A DNA stretch of 64,000 nt from Epiperipatus broadwayi (GCA_028023455.1 JAQFVV010012419.1:1500501-1564500), one strand, 5' to 3'; numbered from the stretch's first letter, positions 40,430 to 51,149 are shown. Notes: generated by a model not told the origin, from the sequence alone. Numbers and translations: made by a program.

Positions 40430-41084
40430 TCACTGCAGGATGAAGGTCTCTCCAAGTTTAATCCATCTTCTCCGATCTTTAGCTTCTCTTCTCCACAACA
40501 CCCCTGCACATTTTCTTATTTCATCCATCCATCTCACATGTGGTCTCTTTCTGGGTCTTTTACAATCTCTTGGAATCCAGTTTAAAATTTCAATTGTCCA
40601 TCTATTATCATCTCTTCTAGCAATATGTCCAGCCCAACTCCATTTCAATCTTTTAATTTTTTCAATAAGGTCAGTAACACCTGTTTGTTGTCTTAACCAT
40701 ACATTGTGTTTTCAGAGTGGTCTGAAGTCTCTGTATTGCTCTTCTATTAAGTGTCCAAGTCTCAGATCCATAAGTAAGAACTGGTAAAACATATTTGTTA
40801 AAAACCATCCTTTTCAAACACATAGGCATATTTCCTTTTAGTATCAAGTTATTTCTACCAAAAGCACTCCAACCAAGTTTAATTCTATGATTAATTTCCT
40901 CCATTATGTTTCCATCTGTATTAATAATCTGACCAAGGTATTTGTAACTGTTAACTTCTTCTAATTCTTCATAATCAATCTTTATTTTCATATTTTGAGC
41001 AAATCGATTAAACATTACTTTAGTCTTTTTAACATTTATCTTTAGTCCTACTTTTCTACTTTCATCTGCTAACTCCTGCAACAT
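40430..41084 (-). pseudogene. RTE C-terminal domain remnants (copy A)
   Basis: Two frames cover the thumb and C-terminal domain. 40671-41084 encodes the post-FADD region with YKYLGQIINTDGN and ILKGNMPMCLKRMVFNKYVL. 40430-40648 encodes WSWAGHIARRDDNRWTIEIL, then a basic segment ending RRRWIKLGETF, the typical RTE C-terminus. A deletion between them removes about 15 codons present in copy B. Confidence 0.8.
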
Positions 41085-41175
41085 TTTCTGCAGCTCTGAA
41101 GCATTATTTGCAAAAACAACTACATCATCTGCGAAATCTAAATGACTTAAATACTCTCCATTTACTTACACTCCT

Positions 41176-42126
41176 TTAGTCCCATTTTAATCCACAAAAT
41201 ACTTCTTGCAGCACTGCTGTAAAGAGTTTTGGAGATATGGAGTCACCTTGTCTTACACCTTTCTCAATGTTAATTTTTCCAGTATCGTTATGTAATCTAA
41301 TTGTTGCTGTTGCATTTTTATAAATTTTCTTTAAAATATGACAATATCCTGGATCTATACCTTGATGATCCAATGCTTTAATCACTGAAGAAATGTGTAT
41401 AGAATCGAATGCCTTTTCATAATCTATAAATCCAAAACATAATGAAAACTCATATTCATTTGTTCTTTCTATGACTTCTCTCAATACCTGGATATGATCT
41501 ATTGTACTAAAATCACTTTTAAATCCAGCTTGTTCTCTTGGTTGGTGGAAATCCAAAGTTCTCTGTAGACGAGTTGTAATTATCTTGGTAAAATTTTTAT
41601 ATAAAACTGATAAAAGGCTGATAGGTCTGTAATTTCTAATATCTTCTTTATCACCTTTTTTAAATATTAATATTATTACTGCATTCTTCCAATCTTCTGG
41701 TACATCTTTATCATTTAGACATTTGGTATATAACTTTGCTAAAATTGTTTCTATTTCTTCACCTGCTTCTTTTAATATATCAATTATAATTCCATCATTT
41801 CCTGGAGCCTTTCCTTTCTTCATACACTTAATTGCATGTCTCACTTCTTCATTTAAAATTCTGGGCAATTCGGAAGATGTAATAGATATAGGAGGTACTT
41901 GTTCTTTATTACTATATAATTCTTGATAAAAATCTTCTACCAATTTCATGATGTCATCTCTCTTTTTAGTAATAATTCCATCTTTTTTTCTTATTGCAGA
42001 TATAAATTTCCTACCAATACCAAAATGTTGTTTAACATTTTTGAGACTTTTATTTTCTTCTACAGCTTTCCTTGCTATTTCACAGTTATACTTTCTTATA
42101 TCATTTTCAACTCTTTTCCGTACCAT
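41176..42126 (-). pseudogene. RTE reverse transcriptase fragment (copy A)
   Basis: A 316-codon frame with RT fingers and palm motifs: GKAPGNDGIIIDILKEAGEE (motif 1 region), NYRPISLLSVLYKNFTKII (motif 2), DYEKAFDSIHISSVIKA (motif A with catalytic Asp), and GVRQGDSISPKLFTAVLQ (motif B). The frame is lost right after GLKWD because of a small deletion. The catalytic FADD motif lies in another frame at about 41110-41125. A further frame 40671-41084 continues with LKINVKKTKVMFN (motif D) and the thumb. The enzyme family nicks target DNA and primes reverse transcription there, but this copy is dead. Confidence 0.85.
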
Positions 42127-42548
42127 TTTACAAAACTCGAGATATTCAATTCTTTTAATACATCATTTTTGTATATCTTCATAGTCCTTCTTTTCTTCAT
42201 AAATTCTCTAGTCTCAATAGAAATTTTATTAGTCAATTGCTGCTTTTTTCTACCAGCTATGTTTGTTGCAGTTTTTAAAAGTGTATCAGTTATTTTCATA
42301 TTAATTTCATTCAAATCTGAATCATGTTCAAAATCTCCTAACACTTGAAACCTATTTGTAAGTTCTAATTTAAATTCATTAGAATGTTTCTGAAGATTAG
42401 GAATATCAACTGTAAATATTGTTTTTCTTAATAATTTTTGTCTCTCTAGTTTTACATTAACATGTAACTTACCCCTTACTAATCGATGATCACTTCCTGT
42501 GTTAAATTTATTAAGAACATTACAATCTTGAAATATGTATTTTCTGTT
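42096..42548 (-). pseudogene. RTE linker between endonuclease and RT, truncated (copy A)
   Basis: Encodes VLGDFEHDSDLNEINMKITD followed by a Lys-rich stretch, near-identical to residues about 333-420 of copy B. A one-base deletion in the Lys run (near 42155) shifts it out of frame with the RT part. Confidence 0.75.
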
Positions 42549-42616
42549 GTATATAAGATATATATGTATATAGTAAAATACATATAGTAGGATATATATA
42601 TATCTTGACTAACAGA

Positions 42617-42650
<34 letters not shown>

Positions 42651-42721
42651 ACATATAGTAGAATATATATATATATATATATATTCTACTATATGTATTT
42701 TACTATATACATATATATCTA
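42549..42721. repeat. AT-rich palindromic microsatellite between RTE and PLE
   Basis: Contains TA runs and inverted copies of TATATAGTAAAATACATATA / TATATGTATTTTACTATATA. The same sequence recurs at about 44253-44280 on the far side of the PLE, suggesting the PLE inserted into, or carried with it, this block. An inverted RTE scrap lies at 42604-42617. Confidence 0.75.
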
Positions 42722-44240
42722 AACACCCATATTTTTTATATACATTCCTCTTTGAACTAGTCCACCTATAAAATAATTCCCTAGAAAACAAAAAAATACA
42801 CATCCATAGGAAACTAGGTAATTCAAGGACGTGATAGTACCTATATTCATATTCATACTATGAGAATATAATATCTTAAATTTAAAAATAAAAAACTTTC
42901 CTTCTGTTTTCTTTCTCTCATAGAAGAAAAACTATCTTCCAACATTTTCACTCATAAATCATCAATGGAGTGGTCAGAGTGTTTAGAAACTGGGCTATCT
43001 TCATTTTTATGTAAAACACCAAATCTATGATTGGTCATTATAATATATAGAAAAATGGCACCAAATTATGCAAACATTTTTATGTCTCAATTGGAGTGCT
43101 CTATACTTGAGAAGGCTAGCATTAAACCTCATACTTGGCTGAGATATATAGCTGATGTTTTATGATCTGGCCATAAAATGAAGAACATACATTTTTGATT
43201 ATCTATACAATTTTAATAAGAATATATAATTTTCAATAAATTTTTCTAAAACAGTGACATATTTTCTTGATGTTGAGATTATTTATAATGATGGGGTTCT
43301 TAGTACTAATATATATAGGAAACCAACTGATAGTCATGCTTACCTGCATTTTTATAGTAATCACCCTAAGCACTTAAATATTAATATCCTTTACAGTCAA
43401 TTTTTAAGGATTAAACAAATTTGCAGTGATGATGGATTTCTTCAGCAAAATAACAAAGTTTCATATAATAAATTTATCAATATGAAATCTTTGGGAGTTG
43501 ACAGGAAGGAACTTCTTCTGACAATGAAAAGAAAGAGTCGGTTAATAAATATACCAGTTGTTCTTACCTTCTATGATGATTTATCTAATATTAATCAAAT
43601 ATTATGGAAACATTTTAATATATTAAATTCCACACATTATCTGAGATCTGTTTTTCCCTACCCACTTAATGTTGCATATCATAGACATAGTATGCTTAGG
43701 GATAGACTTGTAAGGACAGATTTTGGCACTAATTTTGTGTTAGGAAAGGGATGTTTTTCATGTGAGGATAAGAGATGTCTTACATGCAAACATATTATTG
43801 TTAAGAAGATGGTTAAGGGAGATACCATTAATGGTTTTAAATGGTATATCCCCAACTATGTCAATTGTTGAAAGTATAAACTTGATATATTTAATAGAAT
43901 GTGATAGATGCTTGAGTCATTACATAGGTGAGTCAGCAAACAGGTTACATATTAGAATGACCAACAATAGGTTTGATGTTTTACATAAAAATGAAGATAT
44001 ACCAGTTTCTAAACATTTTAATTTACCTGATCTCTTGATTGATAATTTAAGAGTGATTATATTGGAAGATATTTTTTCTTCCATGAGAGAAAAAAAACAG
44101 AGAAAAAGTTTTTTTATTTTTAAATTTAAAACATTACATTCTCCTAGTATGAATATAAATACTATCACAACCTTAAATTACTTAGTTTCCTAGGGATTTG
44201 TTTTTTTGTTTCCTAGGGAATTATTTTATAGGTATATGTG
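42722..44240 (+). mobile_element. Penelope-like element with inverted partial 3' copy at its 5' side
   Basis: The right part (43051-44240) is a 5'-truncated PLE reading RT to GIY-YIG to 3' tail on the plus strand. The left part (42722-43044) is the reverse complement of the last part of the same element (about 43951-44240), with CTAGGGAATTATTTTATAGG matching its opposite at about 42762. The two are fused directly, with RT sequence starting at 43051. This head-inverted arrangement is characteristic of PLE integration. The arms differ by many substitutions, so the copy is old. Confidence 0.8.
43051..44193 (+). pseudogene. PLE reverse transcriptase C-terminal part plus GIY-YIG endonuclease, frameshifted
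   Basis: Read in pieces. 43051-43160 encodes KMAPNYANIFMSQLECSILE and HTWLRYIADVL, the PLE RT motifs B and C (usual forms GTKMAPxYANxFM and RFIDDI). The first catalytic Asp of motif C is replaced by Ala. A frameshift and stop follow near 43160. 43254-43871 encodes FLDVEIIYNDGVLSTNIYRK and PTDSHAYLHFYSNHPKH, conserved RT palm/thumb sequence. A one-base shift near 43865 leads into a frame ending at 44193 that carries the endonuclease: ECDRCLSHYIGESANRLHIR with Cys pair, YIG and Arg. The usual N-terminal RT motifs are absent. The protein would have primed reverse transcription after endonuclease nicking; this copy is inactive. Confidence 0.85.
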
Positions 44241-44359
44241 GGTATAAGATATATATGTATATAGTAAAATACATATAGTAGAATATATATATAGTTTTTT
44301 TGGTGTGTACATATATAATAGTATATTTTATGGTTTTTTGATATATTTTAATATATAAT
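44241..44359. repeat. AT-rich microsatellite flanking the PLE
   Basis: Repeats TATATAGTAAAATACATATA found on the other side of the PLE, then AATAATAATAATA. Confidence 0.7.
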
Positions 44360-44575
44360 AATAATAATAATAGATGAAATACACAGGCTTATATACACCT
44401 GTGTCGATATATGTAATAGACAGGGTATGAGCACAGACTTTCACATAACCCACCACTCTCCACACTGTCTCATAACACTGATACACCTGAATACACATAT
44501 GTCGAAAAGATAAATAATCACAATATACGTATTTCATGCTAAACCAGCAATCATCAGTTGGTCCAGATTACCATC
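44360..44575 (-). repeat. Family C small repeat with hammerhead-like ribozyme
   Basis: Read on the minus strand, the ribozyme is followed by about 150 bp (TTTATCTTTTCGACATATGT, GTGAAAGTCTG, ATTACATAT, ATAAGCCTGTG). This matches the plus-strand repeat at 52429-52585 block by block. A shorter relative of the ribozyme part lies at 35847-35893. No ORF. A 69-codon frame across it is a chance frame. It looks like a retrozyme or SINE-like family distinct from the 18-20 kb units. Confidence 0.65.
44517..44564 (-). ncRNA. Hammerhead ribozyme-like motif, family C
   Basis: Minus strand: GGACCAA, CTGATGA, stem II TGCT/AGCA with GGTTT-type loop and a base U-U, GAAA, stem III ATACGTAT, A as cleavage base, then TTGTG. 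Core perfect; stem II has 4 bp. Stem I is interrupted here (CCAA/TTGT). In the 52.4-kb copy the matching 3' strand is TTGGTGG, which would pair ACCAA/TTGGT over 5 bp. Confidence 0.62.
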
Positions 44576-44617
44576 TCTACACATATTAATGTAGAAGAAT
44601 TTGCTATCTTAATATAT

Positions 44618-45441
<824 letters not shown>

Positions 45442-45585
45442 TTTACCTACATGTATATACATTCATATACATGTATTTTAATTCCAATATTTCTTTTACA
45501 AAATAAAACAATATTTAAAATTATATATTTTGTTAAAAGACAAAGTCAAAAACAAAAAAACAACAACTATATATATAAAAATAAC

Positions 45586-45649
45586 TGTTCTTACTTCTAC
45601 ACTTTGATCTTAGCCAAAAGGCTGAGAAGCGATGTGTTCTTACTTCTAC
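45586..45649 (-). mobile_element. Retro-inserted U2 snRNA 5' fragment with 15-bp target-site duplication
   Basis: 45599-45633 is the reverse complement of the U2 snRNA 5' end: ATCGCTTCTCAGCCTTTTGG then CTAAGATCAAAGTGT on the minus strand, with one G-to-A difference from the usual CTCGGCC. This covers the 5' stem-loop and the start of the branch-point region but ends before the branch-point pairing sequence and the Sm site, so it is not a functional gene. It is flanked by perfect copies of TGTTCTTACTTCTAC at 45586-45600 and 45635-45649. Target duplications of this length indicate LINE-type retrotransposition of a 3'-truncated snRNA copy. Confidence 0.85.
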
Positions 45650-45796
45650 CCCCAAAAGTATGTACTTTTTTTTGTTCTCTTTAGAAGTTTAAAAAAACCA
45701 ACTGCAGTTTACAACAATATCAATTATAACTAAGAGATTTATTTTATAATGATTCTTCCCCTCTTTTTTAAAAAAATTTTTTTTGAATACATAACT

Positions 45797-46195
45797 CAGG
45801 GGCCCCCAACCCTATGCCCGCGGGCACCATGGCACCCTCAGACCATTTTACTTGTGCCTGCCACTATCTAAACACAATAAAAAATTATTTACCTGATAAA
45901 GATAAATTTAATTTTTAAAATTTCTTATAAATTATTGTATTATATTGTAATCAAATTGTAGGGCATACTATACTTTTACAGCATAAAAATATAAATATTA
46001 ATTATATGTTAAAATTTAATTTTTGAAATAAATATTTTTTTTGTACATTATGTGTATTATTAACAATATCCAACTATAAATTTACATTGAAAAAATAAAT
46101 GGTGCCAGTCACCTGGTTGAAAAAATAAATGGTGCCCGCCATCTGGCCGGTATTGTAGAATGTGCTCTTAAGTGCAAAAAGGTTGGGGACCCCTG
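45797..46195. mobile_element. hAT-family MITE, 399 bp, with TIRs and 8-bp TSD
   Basis: The ends are CAGGGGCCCCCAACC and GGTTGGGGACCCCTG, terminal inverted repeats with the CAGGGG start typical of hAT elements. The flanks carry a perfect 8-bp duplication ACATAACT (45789-45796 and 46196-46203), the hallmark of hAT insertion. The interior is AT-rich, non-coding, and has a near-duplicated segment GAAAAAATAAATGGTGCC. It would need a transposase in trans. A hAT transposase relic lies about 2 kb downstream, but no shared ends link the two. Confidence 0.93.
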
Positions 46196-46203
46196 ACATA
46201 ACT

Positions 46204-47264
46204 TATAGTAATATTGTTCAAGTGTGCAGATAATAGACAGGAGGTAAAGATGATTTTGATTTCAGGTACTTTTTCACTTCCAACAGCATTCCTTCTTGCT
46301 AGGCGGATTTTAGCACAATGATATATATTTCACATGATGATTAACAGGGAATAGGGCTAATGTACTTAGTTTACTCTATTTTATTTATTTCATTGAACTC
46401 TCCAAAAACTTTTTAAAAATTAAGTGAAAGTCTATTCCACCTAATGAACAGCTTATACTTTAAAATAATTTGTAGTTAACCAATTAAATTTTATACCCAT
46501 AGACTTTCAAGAATAGCTTCAAAATAAATTTCCTAACAATTTGTTTAACTACTATCTATTTTTTTTATCTGCCACTGATGATGTCAGAGCACTAACTGAC
46601 CAATAAAACAAAATCTTATTCCTCTTATAGCATACACATAAATGAACAAACCCTGTAAGCTATGTTATTTTTTTTATCTAAATTAACCATTTCCCCATTG
46701 TCTACTCACAGATGAATCTTTTAATCACAATCAAAAAAAAAAAAAGGATTACAAGAATTTTTATAAAACAAATGATCTAATTAACCTCAGACAAAATACC
46801 TGGATCTATTTAAAATTATTTGCATCTTTGGCTAAGATTAAACAATGCTTAATCTTGTACAAAATAATACAAAAGAAAATTAATAAAACTTTCTTAGTAA
46901 TAACTTTCTTTATTTACAAATACAATTAAAAATCTTATTTTTTTTCTGGTTCCTAATTTGGATAACAAGAAAGAAAACTATAACTTAATTGTTCTCTTTC
47001 TTTATCTAATACACTTTTTAAAAAAGCTTAAAATATATTCATAAATAAAAAGAATTAGTTACAATATGCATATTCTGTATTACATTTGTGATTAAAATAT
47101 AAATATGTGTTTTTATGTATTACCCACCAAAAAATTCCGTTGTTTTTATCCTTTTTTTATTATGCTTGTTCTTTGTAACTAATCCCTGTATTGACCATCA
47201 CAGAGTTAGCTGAAACAAACTGTGATGGTTTTGGTAATCACTATCTCAATATATATATATATAT
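46204..47264. other. AT-rich non-coding stretch, nothing recognised
   Basis: It ends in a (TA)n run at 47250-47263 bordering the next foldback. Confidence 0.55.
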
Positions 47265-47414
47265 GAAAAACAAAAACAAGTTATTCATGTAACTTGCTAT
47301 CATTTGTTATTTATGATCAATAGATGGCGTTTTACCAAAACCACCAAAACAAGTGTAAATTTGTTTACATAAATGACAAATGAGCCAGAATTAACTATCT
47401 CTTTCATTTGCTCA

Positions 47415-47462
47415 CCCTCAGATCAGTTGATTTCAAGCTAAAGTTGCTATCATCAGTTAAGG
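47415..47462 (-). ncRNA. Hammerhead ribozyme-like motif, left arm
   Basis: Minus strand: CCTTAA, CTGATGA, a 15-nt stem II region with AGC/GCT, GAAA, stem III ATCAACTGAT, C, TGAGGG. Stem I has one mismatch (A opposite G) compared with the right arm. Confidence 0.6.
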
Positions 47463-47946
47463 ATAGAGTTAGAAACTAGATCTAAACACTGACTCCAAGT
47501 GTTTATGCAAAAAGTTTCTATCAGTTTGCAAGCATTTATTTTACAGACTGGTAAAGTCTTCAAACTCAGGCTAACAAGCCAGATAGCTATATGGGTCTGA
47601 TCTCAGTTCAGTTTCACCACATAGTTAAAACCTCTGCAATATATATCATTACAAAAAACCTTTAAAGGTACATTTATGAAAAACAAAAACAAGTGATAGC
47701 AAGTTACATGAATAACTTGTTTTTGTTTTTCATAAAGGTACCTTTAAAGGTTTTTTGCAATGATATATATTGCAGAGGCTTTAACTATGTGGTGAAACTG
47801 AACTGAGATCAGACCCATGTAGCTATATGGCTTGTTAGGCTGAGCTTGAAGACTTTATCGGTCTGAAAAATTCATGCTTGCAAACTGATAGAAATGTTTT
47901 GCATAAACACTTGGAGTCAGTGTTTAGATCTAGTTTCTAACTCTAT

Positions 47947-47994
47947 CCTTCACTGATGATAGCAACTTTAGCTTGAAATCAGCTGATCTGAGGG
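47947..47994 (+). ncRNA. Hammerhead ribozyme-like motif, right arm
   Basis: Plus strand: CCTTCA (47947-47952), CTGATGA (47953-47959), stem II region TAGCAACTTTAGCTT, GAAA (47975-47978), stem III ATCAGCTGAT, cleavage base C (47988), TGAGGG (47989-47994). Stem I pairs over 6 bp with one G-U. Compared with the 18.7-kb units, stem III is longer but still self-complementary. Confidence 0.68.
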
Positions 47995-48299
47995 TGAGCA
48001 AATGAAAGAGATAGTTAATTCTGACTCTTGTCGTTTATGTAAACAAATTTACACTTGTTACGGTGGTTTTGGTAAAACGCCATCTATTGATCATATATAT
48101 ATATATTTATATATAAGGAATAATAAAAAACATAAAATAATCAACAAAACTATACAAAAGTAATTAATTAACAAAATGTTAAACTAATAGTGAACAAAAT
48201 CTGAAGAAAAACAAAAAATAATATTTAAATAACTGAGCAAAATATAATTATACAGTAATTAAAAAATCAAAAACTAATATGATTGTTGCTTCTTTTTCA

Positions 48300-49800
48300 C
48301 AATAATAAGCTTGTCAAGTATTGGAGATATATTTGTGATTGTTAAGTGCCAATTTGGATTTATTAACAAATGATTTTTTTTCCTTTGATTTTATGAGTGT
48401 CATTGCCAAAAATGTGGATTCACATAAGTTTGCAGTCAAAAATAGCAATAACCCTCTTAAAGTTTTCATGTTAATCCACATAACCAATTTTGATTTCAAC
48501 TAAAAATTAAGTTGTCAAATTAAATAATAACTTTAATATACCATTGCAACTTAAATCTTTTAAATTTCCTGGTCCAAATCAGTTAGGTTATTCTCTTGCT
48601 CAATAAACAGATTTAAAATCCACATATTGCCCTTTTGTTTTTTTTTATAGATAATATTAATAACTTACACAGTATTTTTTAATTCACTGATATCAACATC
48701 CTTTATCAATTCTGAAAATGAATGAGATATGTAATAGTTTTTTCTTCTATATAATTTTAACTTTTTCTTAAATGTCTCAATTTTATTCCATAAATCAAAA
48801 GGAATACTATTTTCTTGGAGGTTTAAATTTAGTTCATTTATTAATGAAAATATGTCTGCAATTGTCATAAGGCAGTATAGAAATCCAATTGTTGTCATGG
48901 AAAATATTTCTCAATTCTGAATTTTTTCTTTCTAGAAATATTTTAACTTCTTTTCTTAATTCATAAAGTGTATATTTTCCCTCTTGACAACTCTTGGCAT
49001 TTTGCAAGAAGTAATAATTTTTATATTCAGATCCCACTTCCATTAACTTGAAAATAGTCTGAAATTTAATATATTATTTTTATCGATTGGCTAAGAATAT
49101 TGTTTAAGTTAGGAGACAATTTTTTAGCAGTTAAATGCTTGCAGTGCATAACACAATAAGTACAAAACATTTTTTATTACTACTTCTTTAATGTTTTTTG
49201 CACCTGCTGAATCTTTTCCAGTCACACTCGCCATTCCATCAGTTTATAAGTCAGCACATTTTTTTCAATTAAGTGAATTCTTCTCGATATAATTACAAAT
49301 TGTATTAAATAGATCTGAACTAGGTGTGTGATTAGGAAGGTTACACAACACGACATTCTTTTTTTACATCATTGATTTCATAATCAACATAATGAATATA
49401 ACAAAAAAAGTATGGCTTTGTTAGAAACATCTGTAGATTTGTCTATTTGAATAGCAAACAATGATTTGCTTACTTTTTGAATTAATTGCTCTTCAATATC
49501 AATTGCAAAAAAATAATATTATTAGAAAGTGGCAAAGGTTTTATTTTATCTCCAGCAACTATATCTAGGATTTCAGAATATAATATTATAAGTTTTCAGC
49601 AATAGAAAACTGCTTTTTGCAATCAACAATTCCTAGTGCAACTAAATAAGATGCTTTTACAGGAAACTTAATGACTAAAAAAATTTTTTTAAAAGATGAT
49701 TTTTGTTTTTTCAATTCAACCCTTTTACATTAAAAAAATCAAATGGCTTATTTTGCAGATTTGAATGTATGGTCTGTTAATGACATTGATTTTTGTTGGT
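48300..49800 (-). pseudogene. ZBED5/FAM200-like hAT transposase relic
   Basis: Minus-strand pieces occur in the order of the family, with many frameshifts. About 49620-49720 encodes VKASYLVALGIVDCKKQ (usual KASYxVAxxIAKxKKP). 49530-49560 encodes IKPLPLSNNIIF. 49200-49240 encodes DGMASVTGKDSAGAKNI (RNase H-fold region). 49085-49165 encodes MHCKHLTAKKLSPNLNNILS. 48834-49043 encodes LYELRKEVKIFLERKNSEL. 48665-48898 encodes IADIFSLINELNLNLQ. 48314-48499 encodes LLLFLTANLCESTFLAMTLI, the C-terminal hAT dimerisation segment. Motif order and spacing fit a ZBED5-type hAT protein from the middle to the C-terminus. No intact frame remains and no N-terminal BED finger was found. Confidence 0.8.
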
Positions 49801-51042
49801 TTCATACACTCATTGGATAAAGTTTCTCTGAAAATAATGCATTGAGATATGAATAAATTTTCTTCCAAATCAGGTCAAGAAATGGAACCAAATTTTAAAC
49901 AGGATTAAATTAACAAACAACAGTACATTTTCATTTTGCCTGAGGTGAATCATTTTGTGAATAAATAATTCAAAGTACTTATACTTAGTTTTTTAAAAAA
50001 GTCTGCAATAGTTTTTGATATTTAAATAACTAAAAATTTTTTAAACAGTTAAAATTTATCCAAAGAGTAAATATCAAATACTTAATATACTTTAATTTAT
50101 AGTACACATATATTATATAATAATTTCTATCACTGCATGCCAGTGCCGTTTCGATTGACTGGCTATGGTATATCCACATAATAGATATGACTGACCAATG
50201 TTAGGTTATTTTTCTACATATCCCAGTCTCTCTCAAGGCATGAAGTGTGCATGCACAAAATTGTTAATGGATGAATGCTTTTATGGTGAAATGACTGATA
50301 CTAAGAAACAGAAACATTTTTGTATTTATTGTAGTGTTCTGTTTCTTGTTTATTTTCTATGAATTCTATGAATAAAACATATAAAACAAAAGAACAACTT
50401 AGAACTAAATTGAAGATAAATTTAATAAAATTAGTTATATTTTAATATATTGTAGAAAAATGTAATAAATAGGAACAAATTTATAAGCTCTTTGCAGAAC
50501 ACTAAATTTTTTCTGCAGATTATCCATGGGGAAAACATGATTTAGAGTACTTTGTGTGGGAAAAATTCATTTCATTGACAAAAAAAGGTAGTACCTATAC
50601 AAATGTCTAATTCCTGGATATAAAAGTTTTTCATCATAGTTATGCTTTCTATGAATAGTTAGATATCCATTTACTGAGCAATATTGGGATGACCACAGTT
50701 TATATAAATATAGCATGAACAGAATCTGAAAAAGTTTCCATGTTTATGTGGCTATGACTTTAATTTAGATTATAAACCATATTTTTTTTAAAAAAATAAT
50801 ATATAGAACACTAAATTATAAAACATAGCTGTAACATTATTTTGGTCTATTTCCGTCTAATATTAATTGTTAAATGTTTTTGAAAAATTCATACTTTATT
50901 TACATTTTCGAATACATTCAATTGTTAGTAATACCACACAGATTAGGAAATAATATAACATATCAATTAATATTATTCCTCTCTCATCTTTAGATATTCA
51001 ACATCACATGATCACTATCTCATACTAGCACAATAATTGTTA
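49801..51042. other. AT-rich non-coding stretch, nothing recognised
   Basis: May include the eroded N-terminal part of the hAT relic (49800-49950). The rest shows no feature. Confidence 0.45.
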
Positions 51043-51149
51043 TTAAACAATTCAAAATACAGCAAAACTTCTGGCATCCATTGATTGCTCTTGTTAGCAC
51101 AAGATGGCACTACTATATGGAGAGTTTTGCTGTATTTTGAATTGTTTAA
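51043..51149. repeat. MITE-like foldback with perfect 27-bp inverted ends
   Basis: TTAAACAATTCAAAATACAG (51043 onward, continuing CAAAACT) and its exact reverse complement ending at 51149 enclose about 53 bp. The perfect arms suggest recent origin or selection for the hairpin. No target duplication is obvious. Confidence 0.75.

Larger units (their letters stand above)
40403..42548 (-). mobile_element. RTE-clade LINE, 5'-truncated copy A
   Basis: Closely matches copy B (54784-58071) over the RT and 3' region. The 3' terminus on the minus strand is AATGGTTGATGATGATGATA, the ATG-type tail usual for RTE elements, next to TATATA. The 5' end stops at about 42548, within the segment between the endonuclease and RT domains (TTTCTGTT), where AT-rich sequence takes over. 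Relative to copy B it has a deletion of about 45 bp near 40712 and a 2-bp deletion near 41170, so it cannot encode an intact protein. A short inverted piece of the same element, TTGACTAACAGAAG, sits just outside at 42604-42617. Confidence 0.85.
47265..48093. mobile_element. Retrozyme-like foldback, diverged relative of the 18.7-20.0 kb array
   Basis: Left arm 47315-47692 and right arm 47713-48093 are opposed copies of one unit of about 380 bp, starting GATCAATAGATGGCG at the outer ends. The order of blocks (CAATAGATGGCGTT, TTTGTTTACATAAA, ribozyme, AAACTAGATCTA, CTCAGTTCAGT, AATATATATCATT, TTTATGAAAAACAAAAA) is the same as in the 18.7-kb units, but with many substitutions. A short partial piece precedes the left arm. 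(TA)n tracts border both sides (47250-47263 and 48093-48114). Confidence 0.7.
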
